Positions 35,473 to 44,283 of a stretch of 64,000 nucleotides of DNA are shown one piece after another; position 1 is the stretch's first letter; each line of letters begins with the position of its first letter. The DNA comes from Paenibacillus campinasensis (lineage in GTDB: Bacteria > Bacillota > Bacilli > Paenibacillales > Paenibacillaceae): NCBI RefSeq assembly GCF_002272015.1, contig NZ_NPBY01000021.1, positions 124,001-188,000 of the forward strand. The letters run 5' to 3'. The translations under genes were made by a program, and so were the position numbers. Under the pieces are notes generated by a model. It searched no databases. It was not told where the DNA came from and worked only from the letters and a program-made list of their open reading frames with translations.

Positions 35473-36702
35473 ATGAAAGAACTCATGCTTAAGTGGAACC
35501 GAATCAGTCTTGTAAAAAGGATTCTGGCAGGAATTATTGTAGGGGTGGTGCTGGCCCTGATCGTTCCGGGTGCGACAGGCTTCAGTCTGTTCGGCACGCT
35601 ATTCGTATCGGCGCTCAAAGCCGTTGCTCCTGTCCTGGTCCTGTTCCTGGTCATGTCGGCGATCTCGAACCATCAGAAGGGCCGCAAGACCAATATGAAG
35701 TCCATTCTTGTGCTGTATGGGATCAGCACGTTTCTTGCAGGACTCGTGGCGGTGATTGCCAGCTTTATTTTTCCCGCGAGACTATCGCTGGTTACAAGTT
35801 CAACAGACCTTACCCCGCCCGAAGGGATCGTGCAGGTGCTCGAGACGCTGTTGTTTAACATCGTGGATAACCCGGTCAGCGCATTGATGAATGCGAATTA
35901 CATCGGTATTCTCGCATGGGCCATTCTGCTTGGCATCGCTTTGCGAAATGCGAAGGAAGGCACGAAAAGCCTGATCTCCAGCGGGGCAGATGCGGTGTCC
36001 CAAATTGTGAAATGGGTGATCCAATTTGCGCCGTTCGGGATTATGGGACTTGTGTTTGATTCCATTACGACCAATGGGCTTGCCAGTTTGCTGGACTATG
36101 GCCGGCTGCTGCTCGTGCTGATCGGATGCATGCTGTTCGTGGCGCTGGTTATGAACCCGCTGATCGTCTATGTGAAGCTGCGTGAGAATCCGTACCCGCT
36201 GGTGCTGACTTGTCTGAAGGAAAGCGGCATTACGGCGTTCTTCACCCGCAGCTCGGCGGCGAACATACCGATTAACATGCGTTTGTGCGAAAAGTTAAAG
36301 CTGAATCCGGATACGTACTCCGTATCGGTCCCGCTCGGCGCTACCATCAACATGTCGGGAGCGGCCGTGACGATCTCGGTGCTGACCCTGGCGGCGGTGC
36401 ATACGCTCGGGATCGAAGTGGACTTCGGCACGGCGCTTATTCTCAGTGTAGTATCGGCAGTATCCGCCGTGGGCGCTTCCGGCGTAGCCGGTGGTTCGCT
36501 GCTGATTATTCCGCTTGCGTGCAGCCTGTTCGGCATTTCCAATGATGTGGCGATGCAGGTGGTCGGGGTAGGCTTTATCATCGGCGTACTGCAGGATTCT
36601 TTCGAGACGGCGCTGAACTCCTCATCGGATGTGCTGTTTACCGCAACAGCGGAGCGCGCGAAGCAGCGCAAGGAAGGCAATCAACCGCTGGTGAATGCCT
36701 AA
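35473..36702 (+). CDS. sstT: Serine/threonine:Na+ symporter
   Basis: This 409-residue member of the dicarboxylate/amino acid:cation symporter family has eight or more membrane segments. The conserved hairpin and binding segments are [24 protein letters not shown] and a late [23 protein letters not shown]. The pattern matches SstT more closely than GltP or DctA. CGGAGGAATACG precedes the ATG. It has its own terminator at 36767. Confidence 0.92.
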   Translation: MKELMLKWNRISLVKRILAGIIVGVVLALIVPGATGFSLFGTLFVSALKAVAPVLVLFLVMSAISNHQKGRKTNMKSILVLYGISTFLAGLVAVIASFIFPARLSLVTSSTDLTPPEGIVQVLETLLFNIVDNPVSALMNANYIGILAWAILLGIALRNAKEGTKSLISSGADAVSQIVKWVIQFAPFGIMGLVFDSITTNGLASLLDYGRLLLVLIGCMLFVALVMNPLIVYVKLRENPYPLVLTCLKESGITAFFTRSSAANIPINMRLCEKLKLNPDTYSVSVPLGATINMSGAAVTISVLTLAAVHTLGIEVDFGTALILSVVSAVSAVGASGVAGGSLLIIPLACSLFGISNDVAMQVVGVGFIIGVLQDSFETALNSSSDVLFTATAERAKQRKEGNQPLVNA

Positions 36703-36766
36703 GCCATTTCGTCCCTGCAGCAAGCTGCACCTAACATCCGCTGCGTTCTGCTTGCCGCAGACAGCT

Positions 36767-36800
36767 AAAGAGGCTGTTCCATAAGGAACAGCCTCTTTTT
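36767..36800. terminator. Bidirectional terminator
   Basis: AAAGAGGCTGTTCC and GGAACAGCCTCTTT form perfect 14-base arms around ATAA, with T-rich ends on both strands. It ends sstT and the convergent PanE-like gene. Its core resembles the terminator at 6718. Confidence 0.88.
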
Positions 36801-36805
36801 AATAC

Positions 36806-37741
36806 TTACACAGCCCCTGTCTTGTCCTTTAGCAGCTGCTGAAGCTGGTCCCAAGCGGGTGTCGGAATGCTTGCTTCGTTTTTCCAATCGTTGAACACAC
36901 GGGTGAGCGCCTCGATCTCACTGAAATTTCCGTCGATCATTCGGCTCACTGACAACCGATGATAGATCTTTAGCAGCACAAGCATCATGGATTTGCGGTT
37001 GCGTATGAATTGGGCTTGTTTGGCTGGAACAAGGGGATAGCCTAGCGTCTCCAGCACTTGAAATCCTTCATCTACTGCTTCGATGGCGAGGCGCAGCAGC
37101 TTGGTGTCGCGAGCGACCTTATTCATCTGCCCACCATGAATGCGGGTGGCGATATTGAGCCCTAGTATCGGGATGATGTGGTTCTTAAGCCAAGCGTCCA
37201 TCTGATCGTGATAGGTTAGCTTGTACTTTGTCTTGGCAAAAGCCTGGTCAAGCACGGCCTTAAAAGGAATATCCCCATTCAATCCGCCAATCACCATCTC
37301 CCCGGCGCCGAAGCGGACAGCGACCATTCGATCTTTCTCGCGTCGGCCGCCGCTTACTTGGAATCCGAAGGCGATATGCTTGGACGTGTCGCTATGGGTT
37401 TGAAGGTATTCCTCCATCTGATGTGCATCTGTATTATTACCCACCAGTATGATATTGCGGCTGCGGTTCTTTGCCAGAATCGGCAGAATTGCCGGGAAAT
37501 CGGTATATTTCATCACGACAAAAATGAGGTCATAGCTATCATGATCTGCCAGCGATTCAATCACATGCGTTCGATCCACCGTTGTCTTCCGCTGTATATG
37601 ATGTCGGATGACGAGCCCATCCTGCTTCAGTTCTTCAGCTCGTTTCCCCCTCGCCAGCATGGTGACGTCATTGCCGCCCCGCACCAGCACATGCGCCAGA
37701 TAACTGCCTAGTACGCCCGCTCCATAAATCAATATTCTCAT
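36806..37741 (-). CDS. Ketopantoate reductase-like oxidoreductase (PanE/ApbA family)
   Basis: The 311-residue protein has an N-terminal NADP-binding fold (IYGAGVLGSYLAHVL) and a C-terminal helical domain of the 2-dehydropantoate 2-reductase family. The central KYTDFPAIL and GNNTDAHQM fit the family. It is not obviously the pantothenate pathway enzyme, since no pan genes are near and it is paired with a divergent TetR regulator. It may reduce another keto compound. GAGGAG precedes the ATG. Confidence 0.82.
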   Translation of the reverse strand: MRILIYGAGVLGSYLAHVLVRGGNDVTMLARGKRAEELKQDGLVIRHHIQRKTTVDRTHVIESLADHDSYDLIFVVMKYTDFPAILPILAKNRSRNIILVGNNTDAHQMEEYLQTHSDTSKHIAFGFQVSGGRREKDRMVAVRFGAGEMVIGGLNGDIPFKAVLDQAFAKTKYKLTYHDQMDAWLKNHIIPILGLNIATRIHGGQMNKVARDTKLLRLAIEAVDEGFQVLETLGYPLVPAKQAQFIRNRKSMMLVLLKIYHRLSVSRMIDGNFSEIEALTRVFNDWKNEASIPTPAWDQLQQLLKDKTGAV

Positions 37742-37772
37742 TTGTTCTCCTCGCTCTCTCTAAATAAACATC

Positions 37773-37870
37773 TGTTGAAAAATTAACTTTTGTTGATTTA
37801 CAATTACAGTAGCATCAGCGCAAACGGCGGATCAATCGCTAAAATTGTTGATTTTGTTCAATTTTCAACA
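37773..37870. promoter_or_regulatory. Matched inverted elements between panE-like gene and tetR
   Basis: TGTTGAAAAATTAA (37773-37786) recurs inverted as TTCAATTTTCAACA (37857-37870), whose reverse complement is TGTTGAAAATTGAA. One copy lies close to each divergent start, as expected for TetR operators that control both genes. Confidence 0.5.
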
Positions 37871-37911
37871 TATTGGGGTCATCGTGTCTAAGAAAAGGAG
37901 CTGAGGTTCAT

Positions 37912-38502
37912 ATGGATCGACGTATTGCCAAAACGAGACAGTCCATTTTTGAAGCTTTTATCGAGCTGATGGGGGAGAAGAGTTTTGAGAAAATAACGAT
38001 TAACGAAATCGCGGAGCGCGCGAATGTAAACCGGGGAACCGTGTATCTTCATTTTACCGATAAGTACAATCTGCTGGATCAGTGCATAGAAACATACCTG
38101 CACTTGCTTGAGGAAAGCTGTATGCCTGACGGGGCGTTGAACAGGGTTCCTTCCAAAAAGCTGCTGCTTAGCACATTTGAATTTCTAGAGCAGAATGCTA
38201 CGATTTACTCTGTGCTGATCTCGGGCCAAGGCGTGCCCGTGTTCCGCAACCGGATGATGGAGATGACCAAACAAGGGGTCGAGCAATACATCAAGGAATC
38301 CGATCTCAACCCTGGTGTTAACGAGGAGGTCATGGTGCAGTTTCTGAGCGTAGGAATTACCGGTTTGCTAGAGTGGTGGATGGTCCATTCCATGCCTTGC
38401 AAGCCGGAAGAAATGGTGGATCAGGTGCTTCTGCTGCTGGCAAGCCTGGAACGGGGTTTGACTGTACAGGGGAGTCACTTATTCATTAACAGGAATTCAT
38501 GA
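37912..38502 (+). CDS. TetR-family transcriptional regulator
   Basis: The 196-residue product begins with a TetR helix-turn-helix (ITINEIAERANVNRGTVYLHFTD), followed by a variable helical ligand domain. The ATG at 37912 follows AAAAGGAG. It is divergent from the PanE-like reductase gene and probably represses it through the repeated elements in the shared 170-base region. Confidence 0.92.
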   Translation: MDRRIAKTRQSIFEAFIELMGEKSFEKITINEIAERANVNRGTVYLHFTDKYNLLDQCIETYLHLLEESCMPDGALNRVPSKKLLLSTFEFLEQNATIYSVLISGQGVPVFRNRMMEMTKQGVEQYIKESDLNPGVNEEVMVQFLSVGITGLLEWWMVHSMPCKPEEMVDQVLLLLASLERGLTVQGSHLFINRNS

Positions 38503-38622
38503 CAGTATTGAAACTGAAGCCTGGGGTATGACAAGGATCAGCCGAAGACGAATCCACCTGAGATGATTGTGTGGAACAAGCTTAGCCGCCTTCCAGCTGG
38601 ATCGTGGTGTGCTAGGATGTTG

Positions 38623-38646
38623 GGGGTGGACACCGGGGTGGACACC
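38623..38646. repeat. Tandem 12-bp duplication in a G-rich gap
   Basis: GGGGTGGACACC occurs twice head to tail. The surrounding 310-base gap (38503-38812) has no convincing gene. It also has loosely repeated GCAAG/GTAAG/CTGTAAG pieces and an inverted GCAGGTT/AACCTGC pair, and it is rich in G runs on the + strand. Confidence 0.7.
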
Positions 38647-38812
38647 AGGTTCGTTGGGGGGCGGCTGTTCGCAGGTTGCAAGGTACAAGGTGCAAGCTGT
38701 AAGTTTTATGTTGCACCCCCCGCAGGCTGTTAACTTGCCAACCGTAACCTGCAAGTTTGTAACGGTAAGCTGAGCTGGAGTATTTAGTAGTAAGCTGTCC
38801 GCATCATACCCC

Positions 38813-39541
38813 TCACGCGAATAGGTCTTGGATTGAAACTTGCAAACCCGGATACAGTTGGGATTCCGCATAAGGGTCACGGCCTTGAGCGTAATAGCTC
38901 ACATCGGAGATATCGCCGTCTGACAAGGAATACACAATGACTTGAGCTTTAATCGGGTCAACAACCCAATACTCCATAACGCCGCATTGCCGATACAGAT
39001 CAAGCTTCGGGATCATGTCCCTGCTGCGCGTGGAAGGAGACAGCACTTCGATGGTCAGGTCTGGTGTACCCTTGTATTTACCCTTCTCATCGATTTGATC
39101 TTTATCACAGATGACAACCAGATCCGGCTGCACAACACAGATATTGTCCTCCTCCTTCTTCAAAGTAATATCGAATGGAGAAGTTAGAGGTGTGCAGGAT
39201 TTACCCTTAAACCAGTTGTAAAATGTGCCAAGCAGTACAAGTACCGCATGCTGGTGCTTGTACGAAAGGGAGGCCAAGTTGTATACGACGCCGTCGATCA
39301 GCTCGTACCGCTGTTCTGACGCTTCCGTCAGTTCCAGGAATTCCTCGTAGGTGACTCTGTCGTTCTTGTCAGCTGAATACTTCACAGCTCCCTCCCTTAG
39401 GACAAGTTCATCCGTTTCGGTATAAGCTGTCAATCGCGCCACATCTCTGCCGTTCCTCGTCACGATGATTTCCTCATTAGCTTCTGCAAACTTTAGATAC
39501 TTTCCGAAATTGTTTTGCATATCGGTTGAAGGCACTCGCAT
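38813..39541 (-). CDS. Phd/YefM-type antitoxin domain fused to Uma2-family nuclease
   Basis: Residues 1-45 match the Phd/YefM antitoxin DNA-binding domain (RVPSTDMQNNFGKYL, IIVTRNGRDVARL). After a short linker, residues 65-242 form a Uma2 (DUF820) PD-(D/E)XK nuclease-like domain, with RYELIDGVVY, QPDLVVICD and PDLTIEVLSPSTRSRD giving the acidic residues of the active site. No separate toxin gene lies nearby. ATG at 39541 follows GAGGTGG at 6 bases; an in-frame GTG at 39550 lies on that site. The upstream region has TAGCTA dyads at the promoter, consistent with autoregulation by the Phd domain. Confidence 0.85.
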   Translation of the reverse strand: MRVPSTDMQNNFGKYLKFAEANEEIIVTRNGRDVARLTAYTETDELVLREGAVKYSADKNDRVTYEEFLELTEASEQRYELIDGVVYNLASLSYKHQHAVLVLLGTFYNWFKGKSCTPLTSPFDITLKKEEDNICVVQPDLVVICDKDQIDEKGKYKGTPDLTIEVLSPSTRSRDMIPKLDLYRQCGVMEYWVVDPIKAQVIVYSLSDGDISDVSYYAQGRDPYAESQLYPGLQVSIQDLFA

Positions 39542-39556
39542 AACATCCACCTCAAT

Positions 39557-39602
39557 TTAGCTAACTTTATTTCATTCTAGCTAATTTAAACGTGGGTATC
39601 AA
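39557..39602 (-). promoter_or_regulatory. Promoter of the Phd-Uma2 gene with TAGCTA operators
   Basis: On the reverse strand, -35 TTGATA (39602-39597) and -10 TAGAAT (39579-39574) are separated by 17 bases. CTAGCTAA (39577-39584) overlaps the -10 and TTAGCTAA (39557-39564) lies just after the start. Confidence 0.6.
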
Positions 39603-39657
39603 TGAAAAATAGGCAGATATACTATAATTAAGATGAAAACAATGATTCCATAAGGGC

Positions 39658-39671
39658 ATATTAGCTAATAT
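39658..39671. promoter_or_regulatory. Third TAGCTA palindrome
   Basis: ATATTAGCTAATAT is a perfect 14-base palindrome with the same core as the two sites at the promoter, 60-70 bases further upstream. Three such cores in 115 bases suggest cooperative binding. The remainder of the 378-base gap up to the sigma gene is AT-rich with no gene. Confidence 0.5.
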
Positions 39672-39867
39672 TTGTTCTGGATTTCACAAACTATGCAGAG
39701 ATATCGGTAAAATGTACCGCTGGGTAGTCTTACGGCATCTTAGGGATGCTGGGCTTGCCTCATCTGCGGATTTATTGATTTGGCTTTTTTACTGGTCCAT
39801 GTTCATTCTAGCTTTTTGGTTGACGCGTTTTTAATACAACGTTTTTCAGTTCAACTTATATTGTTCG

Positions 39868-39894
39868 GGAACTTTCCCCCTCTATGCGGAGTCT
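39868..39894 (+). promoter_or_regulatory. Possible ECF-type promoter of the sigma gene
   Basis: GGAACTTT at 39868-39875 resembles the GGAAC/GAAC -35 element of ECF sigma factors, and GTCT at 39891-39894 resembles their -10. ECF genes commonly transcribe themselves from such elements. The spacing is slightly long and the call is tentative. Confidence 0.4.
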
Positions 39895-39919
39895 GTTTAG
39901 GTAAAGGGAGGAGAGCGGC

Positions 39920-40486
39920 TTGAAGGAGATGGAGTTTCAGCGTGGCGGGGAATTGAGTTTGTCGGATATCCGGACGCTGATGCAAGCTTACGGCGAGGAC
40001 GTCTGGAATTATGCTTATGCGATCACCCGAAATACACATACGGCGGATGACGTAGCGCAGGATGTGTTTATTAAAGCCTATCAACGTTACGGCTCCTTTC
40101 GCGGGGAGGCTTCGGTCAAGACCTGGCTGCTCACAATTACACGCAACACCGCCTTTTCCTATCTCAAGCGGGCGTTTCTGCGCAGAGTGGTGCTGCTTGG
40201 GGAGCGGACGCCGAACGAAGGAGAGGCTGGCTCGTCAGGAATGCCGTCGTCCCCATCGGCGGAGTCCGAATACTTGGAGCGGGAGGCGGTGGATGAATTA
40301 TGGCAGCAGGTTCTGAAGCTGCCTGCCAAATTTCGCGATCCGCTGGTGCTGAGTGTGTACCACCAGCTGTCCATGGATGAAATAGCCGCCATAACGGGTC
40401 TTTCATCAGGGACGGTGAAGTCCCGAATCTACAGGGCCAAGCAGAAGGCGGCCGCTGATTGGAGAGGAGCGAATAAGGATGCATGA
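39920..40486 (+). CDS. ECF-subfamily RNA polymerase sigma factor
   Basis: The 188-residue protein has sigma region 2 (WNYAYAITRNTHTADDVAQDVFIKAYQ), a variable Ser/Pro-rich linker at about 95-115, and region 4 (LSMDEIAAITGLSSGTVKSRIYRAKQKA). The TTG start follows GGGAGGAG at 6 bases. It overlaps the next gene by 8 bases, and that product has the layout of an anti-sigma factor. The signal it responds to is not evident. Confidence 0.93.
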   Translation: MKEMEFQRGGELSLSDIRTLMQAYGEDVWNYAYAITRNTHTADDVAQDVFIKAYQRYGSFRGEASVKTWLLTITRNTAFSYLKRAFLRRVVLLGERTPNEGEAGSSGMPSSPSAESEYLEREAVDELWQQVLKLPAKFRDPLVLSVYHQLSMDEIAAITGLSSGTVKSRIYRAKQKAAADWRGANKDA

Positions 40487-41213
40487 ATGGAAGCCGGAAT
40501 GGGATAAGAGGTTAGGTCAACCTCCTTTTAAGGAACGGCGGTTTGGGATAGAGATGATGGAACGGGTGGAGGAACGGATCCGGACTGCAGAACGGAGCCG
40601 ATTGCGGAGCAGATGGAGCCGGACGGCTGCGTTTGTCCTACCTGCCATGCTGGTGCTGCTTGGTGTGGGGATCTGGTTCGGGAGCCATGCCGCATATGTT
40701 ACCGCTCCGGATCCTCCTGGCCCTGGCCCGGTTCATCAGGGGGGAGGAACGATTCAGACTGGCATCCAGCCCGGAGACGGTGGTAATTACGACTGGTGGG
40801 GCTCCCCGGAGAATGAGACCAGGGAGGGCAGCGACCGCACTATCGTAACCTTGGCAGCCGCGCTTATGAAACGGGAGATTGGCATCTGGGGCGGCCCGTC
40901 GCCGGAGATTTGGGCGGCTCCTGACGTTAAACAACCGCTTGAGCGCTATGATGTGTCCAGCCCTTGGGTGTACGAGGTGTACGTGGACGAGGTTAACTCC
41001 ATCAAGGACAACATCGAGATGGACAATCCAGATACGGGGAGCACCGTCTACGAGCTTCGTCTGATGCTGCGGGACTCGATTCCGATGGTCTATGAAGAGG
41101 CGATTGAGGTCACGGTGTCTAATGATACCCGGATGATCACTTGGATTGAGCTGATGACTACTGATGACATGGGAACGCCGCTTGATGAGTTCGAGGAACG
41201 GGATTCACGATGA
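40479..41213 (+). CDS. Putative membrane anti-sigma factor
   Basis: The 244-residue product has a charged N-terminal cytoplasmic part (1-45), one membrane segment (about 48-72), a Pro/Gly-rich linker and an extracytoplasmic domain of about 150 residues with no family I recognise. The topology and the 8-base overlap with the ECF sigma gene point to a cognate anti-sigma factor. No zinc-binding HxxxCxxC motif is present in the N-terminal part. Confidence 0.7.
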   Translation: MHEWKPEWDKRLGQPPFKERRFGIEMMERVEERIRTAERSRLRSRWSRTAAFVLPAMLVLLGVGIWFGSHAAYVTAPDPPGPGPVHQGGGTIQTGIQPGDGGNYDWWGSPENETREGSDRTIVTLAAALMKREIGIWGGPSPEIWAAPDVKQPLERYDVSSPWVYEVYVDEVNSIKDNIEMDNPDTGSTVYELRLMLRDSIPMVYEEAIEVTVSNDTRMITWIELMTTDDMGTPLDEFEERDSR

Positions 41214-41432
41214 TCTGCGTTAGCCTGGTATATTACGGGCTGGCGAAAGCTTGGCGCGGATCAGATAACAGTTGAAGTGAGCGAAGTGGTGAAGGGGCAC
41301 GGCAACTATCAACTTAAACGTTAGAATAATCTCACCTATCATATGCACACCAAAGTACGGGACACTGAACCCGGTGTTTTGGCTCGCAATGGAGATCGGA
41401 CGTGTGTGGTCAGGGAGACACGAACCCAATCC

Positions 41433-41469
41433 AGAAGAGGCTAACCGGACCGGTTAGCCTCTTCTTTAT
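41433..41469. terminator. Bidirectional terminator
   Basis: AGAAGAGGCTAACCG and CGGTTAGCCTCTTCT are perfect 15-base arms around GAC, followed by TTTA. It lies between the convergent anti-sigma and epoxide hydrolase genes. The rest of that 300-base gap shows no gene. Confidence 0.85.
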
Positions 41470-41513
41470 GGCCGACTTTTCTTCTCTCGAAACCATCGCG
41501 CGTTCCCTGCATG

Positions 41514-42665
41514 TTATGTCGTTCGATAAGGTCTGAAGAATGCCCGGATATCCTCCGCAAAAAGCTCCGGCTCTTCCAAAGCGGTAAAATGCCCGCCCCG
41601 TGGCAGCTTAGTCCAGCGGGTAATATTCAGGTTGCGTTTGGCCCATTCCTCAGGGGGCAGTAAGACATCAGCCTGGAATAGGGCAAGGCCTGTCGGAACC
41701 TCGATACGGCTCAGTGGCGGCAGAGAATGCGTATTCTCATAATACATATGTGCTGCCGAACCAATCGTGTTTGTGACCCAATACATCATAATATGGGTGA
41801 TAAGCTCGTCCTTGCTGAATTTCTGTTCAAGATCGCCGTTGCAATCGCTCCATGACCGGAACTTCTCGAGGAGCCACCCTGCTACACCAGCCGGCGAGTC
41901 GGAAAGTCCATACGCCAGCGTCTGGGGGCGCGTTGATTGAATGGACATATAGCCGCCCTCTTGTGCGATCCATGCCGAAGCGTTGTCCCTGTAATGAAGC
42001 TCTTCTTCTGAGAGCTGGGTCAGATCCGTGGCAGCCAGAAGATCACGAATAATCCCGATATCGGTTAAATGGATGCCGTATAACACTTCGGGATAGTTGG
42101 CGGCCAAATATCGGGTCACCCCGGAGCCCATATCTCCGCCCGCGGCGGCAAATTTAGAGTAGCCTAACTGCTCGGTCATGAGTGCAGCCCACATCTCGGC
42201 AACGCGTGAATTGTTGACGCCAGGATATTCAGGATGACTGGAGAACCCGAATCCGGGCAATGAAGGGACGATGACGTCAAAGGCATCCTCGGGGTCACCG
42301 CCGTAGCTGGCTGGATCGGTCAGCAGCGGGATGACTTTGTGATACCGAAGATAACTGTCGGGCCATCCGTGGGTAAGAATGAGGGGGAGAGGGTTAGGCC
42401 CTTTGCCGCGTTCAAGTACATAATGCACATCCATCCCGTCCATATGGCAGATAAACTGGGACATGCTGTTCAGCTCAGATTCGTGTTTTCGCCAATCATA
42501 ATGATTTTTCCAGTACGTAACGAGCGATTTCAGGTAGCTTAATTCCGTGCCTCGTTCCCAGCCTGAGTTGTCCAATGTGTCCGGCCAGCGGGTATGATGC
42601 AGTCTGTATTTCAGATCATCCAGAACCTCATCGGCGATGTGAATATGAAATCGTTCAATAGCCAT
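41514..42665 (-). CDS. Epoxide hydrolase (alpha/beta fold, EHN family)
   Basis: The 383-residue protein has the N-terminal epoxide hydrolase domain (FHIHIADEVLDDLKYRLHHTRWPD) and an alpha/beta hydrolase core. HGWPDS forms the oxyanion region, GGDMGSGVTRY holds the nucleophile Asp, and a late GGHFTALEEPEL holds the catalytic His. It opens epoxides to diols. ATG at 42665 follows AAGGAGGG. It is divergent from an AraC-type regulator. Confidence 0.9.
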   Translation of the reverse strand: MAIERFHIHIADEVLDDLKYRLHHTRWPDTLDNSGWERGTELSYLKSLVTYWKNHYDWRKHESELNSMSQFICHMDGMDVHYVLERGKGPNPLPLILTHGWPDSYLRYHKVIPLLTDPASYGGDPEDAFDVIVPSLPGFGFSSHPEYPGVNNSRVAEMWAALMTEQLGYSKFAAAGGDMGSGVTRYLAANYPEVLYGIHLTDIGIIRDLLAATDLTQLSEEELHYRDNASAWIAQEGGYMSIQSTRPQTLAYGLSDSPAGVAGWLLEKFRSWSDCNGDLEQKFSKDELITHIMMYWVTNTIGSAAHMYYENTHSLPPLSRIEVPTGLALFQADVLLPPEEWAKRNLNITRWTKLPRGGHFTALEEPELFAEDIRAFFRPYRTT

Positions 42666-42777
42666 CTTGAGCACCCTCCTTGTCTGTTCCATCGTCGTCA
42701 TTATATCCCTGATGCAGGTATGGTACACTGGCATAAATGAAGCTTTTAACTATACTATCTGACTATAGGTGACTGCT

Positions 42778-43632
42778 ATGCCGCAAATCGACCGATTCAA
42801 AAATCGTGTGGTGAACATTGATTTTTTTGCTGTGGAGGACTTTCGTGCGCTTCCTGACCCTGACCGTCTGTCTCTTGTATTCATCACGTCCGGAAAGCTG
42901 AACGGGATCTTGAATGAACGGCCGATCTCCGTTGCCGCTCCCGGCATCCTGTGCTTGTCCGAAGCTGATGAACTGAAGGTGATGGAGAAGCAAGACGTTG
43001 CTGCGCAATCTTTTCGCTTCCATCGCGACTTTCTCCATTCTGTTAAATTATCCGAAACGCAGCATTACTTTCCGCAGACTCCAAGCATACAAACGGGACT
43101 GGCCTTGTTTCGAAGAGATGGATCACATACAGGTGTCCCGCGCATTACCGAGAAAGCCTACCCCTTATTATTTGAGTGGTTCTTCATCCTCGGCACGGAA
43201 GTACATGCGCAAAGTGATGCGCGCTGGGCATGCAGGATCAAAAAATACCTCATCCAAATATTCGGATTGCTGGAGGATTTGAGTCACGGTAGCGAACAAT
43301 CGCCTGTTGATGCGGCGCTGGAATATATCCACACCCACTATTCCCGAAAAATTTCGTTGGAGGAATTGACGAAGTGTGCCCATTTGAATCGGGTAACGTT
43401 GAACAAGCTGTTCCAGGAACGATGCGGGACTACAGCTATCGGTTATTTACTCTCCCATCGGCTGAAGGTGGCGGCTGATCTGCTGACACATACGGACATG
43501 AACCTGAATGATATCGCCCTGGCCACCGGATTTGAGTACGACACCTATTTCATCAAACAATTCACATCCAAGCGCGGGATGACGCCGACGGCATATCGGG
43601 TAATGTCTCGCAAATTTTCGAATGTTCAATAG
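42778..43632 (+). CDS. AraC-family transcriptional regulator
   Basis: The product of 284 residues has an N-terminal cupin-like sensing region and two C-terminal helix-turn-helix motifs (ISLEELTKCAHLNRVTLNKLF and DIALATGFEYDTYFIKQF). The ATG at 42778 has AGGTGA five bases upstream; GTG at 42769 overlaps that site. It is divergent from the epoxide hydrolase gene and may control it. Confidence 0.9.
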   Translation: MPQIDRFKNRVVNIDFFAVEDFRALPDPDRLSLVFITSGKLNGILNERPISVAAPGILCLSEADELKVMEKQDVAAQSFRFHRDFLHSVKLSETQHYFPQTPSIQTGLALFRRDGSHTGVPRITEKAYPLLFEWFFILGTEVHAQSDARWACRIKKYLIQIFGLLEDLSHGSEQSPVDAALEYIHTHYSRKISLEELTKCAHLNRVTLNKLFQERCGTTAIGYLLSHRLKVAADLLTHTDMNLNDIALATGFEYDTYFIKQFTSKRGMTPTAYRVMSRKFSNVQ

Positions 43633-43662
43633 TCGAGGCTGGTCTAGGAAGGAGGAATTCTT

Positions 43663-43854
43663 ATGTTCAAAAACCCGCTAAAGTTGTCTCTGTTGATGAT
43701 CGGTATTTTTATTATTGGTGTTGTGGCTACCCAGACTTTTAAAGACGGTATAGATGTGAGTGGTTTCATTCGTCTCGTGGAGTGGGCAACCTTGTATGTG
43801 CTTCCTTGGATTTTTCTATACTGGTTCGTAAGGTATGTCAAAATGAAGAAGTAG
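43663..43854 (+). CDS. Small two-helix membrane protein
   Basis: The 63-residue product has two membrane segments (about 8-24 and 42-58) and a basic C terminus, YVKMKK. A very strong site, AAGGAGG, precedes the ATG by 7 bases. It lies 30 bases after the AraC gene and may be co-transcribed. No family is recognised. Confidence 0.7.
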   Translation: MFKNPLKLSLLMIGIFIIGVVATQTFKDGIDVSGFIRLVEWATLYVLPWIFLYWFVRYVKMKK

Positions 43855-44283
43855 ATCAAAGCGTCCATTCCACTTAGATATACAGCTTAATTATTCATGT
43901 GCTTAAGTACGTTATCTGAATCATCCACGATATTTCCTTATCTTAAAATGTGCTGAACTAAGTTGGAGTGAAGGAGGATGTCGATTTGGGCCAAAGCATG
44001 GCCACATCCAAAGTTTGTGAGAGGCGGCCATGGGGTTAGAAGGGCGGTCTCTTTTTGGCGTGGTTAAGTTCCCTTCTCGAGTGATGATCCCCTCCCCCAA
44101 CTCAATCTCCAGATCCTCGCTCACTGCTCCCTGAATGAAAGGGATAATCATGCAAAGGTCGTGAGCGGGGATACCAGGAGCCCCCTTGTGCTCTTATTCA
44201 TAATATTCGATCCAATAACTCAGCTCAACAGCCTCTCTGGCAGCCTTAACGAGTTTCCGCTACGCAGCCCCTTACCGTCAGTT
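43855..44283. other. 429-base gap with no recognised gene
   Basis: Several short frames exist on both strands, but none has a binding site or protein-like composition. A remnant of an older gene is possible; nothing more can be supported. Confidence 0.5.

Noticed and set aside
43921-44151. A 76-codon reverse-strand frame in the gap before the dinB-type gene
   Set aside because: Neither a ribosome site nor a protein-like pattern was found.
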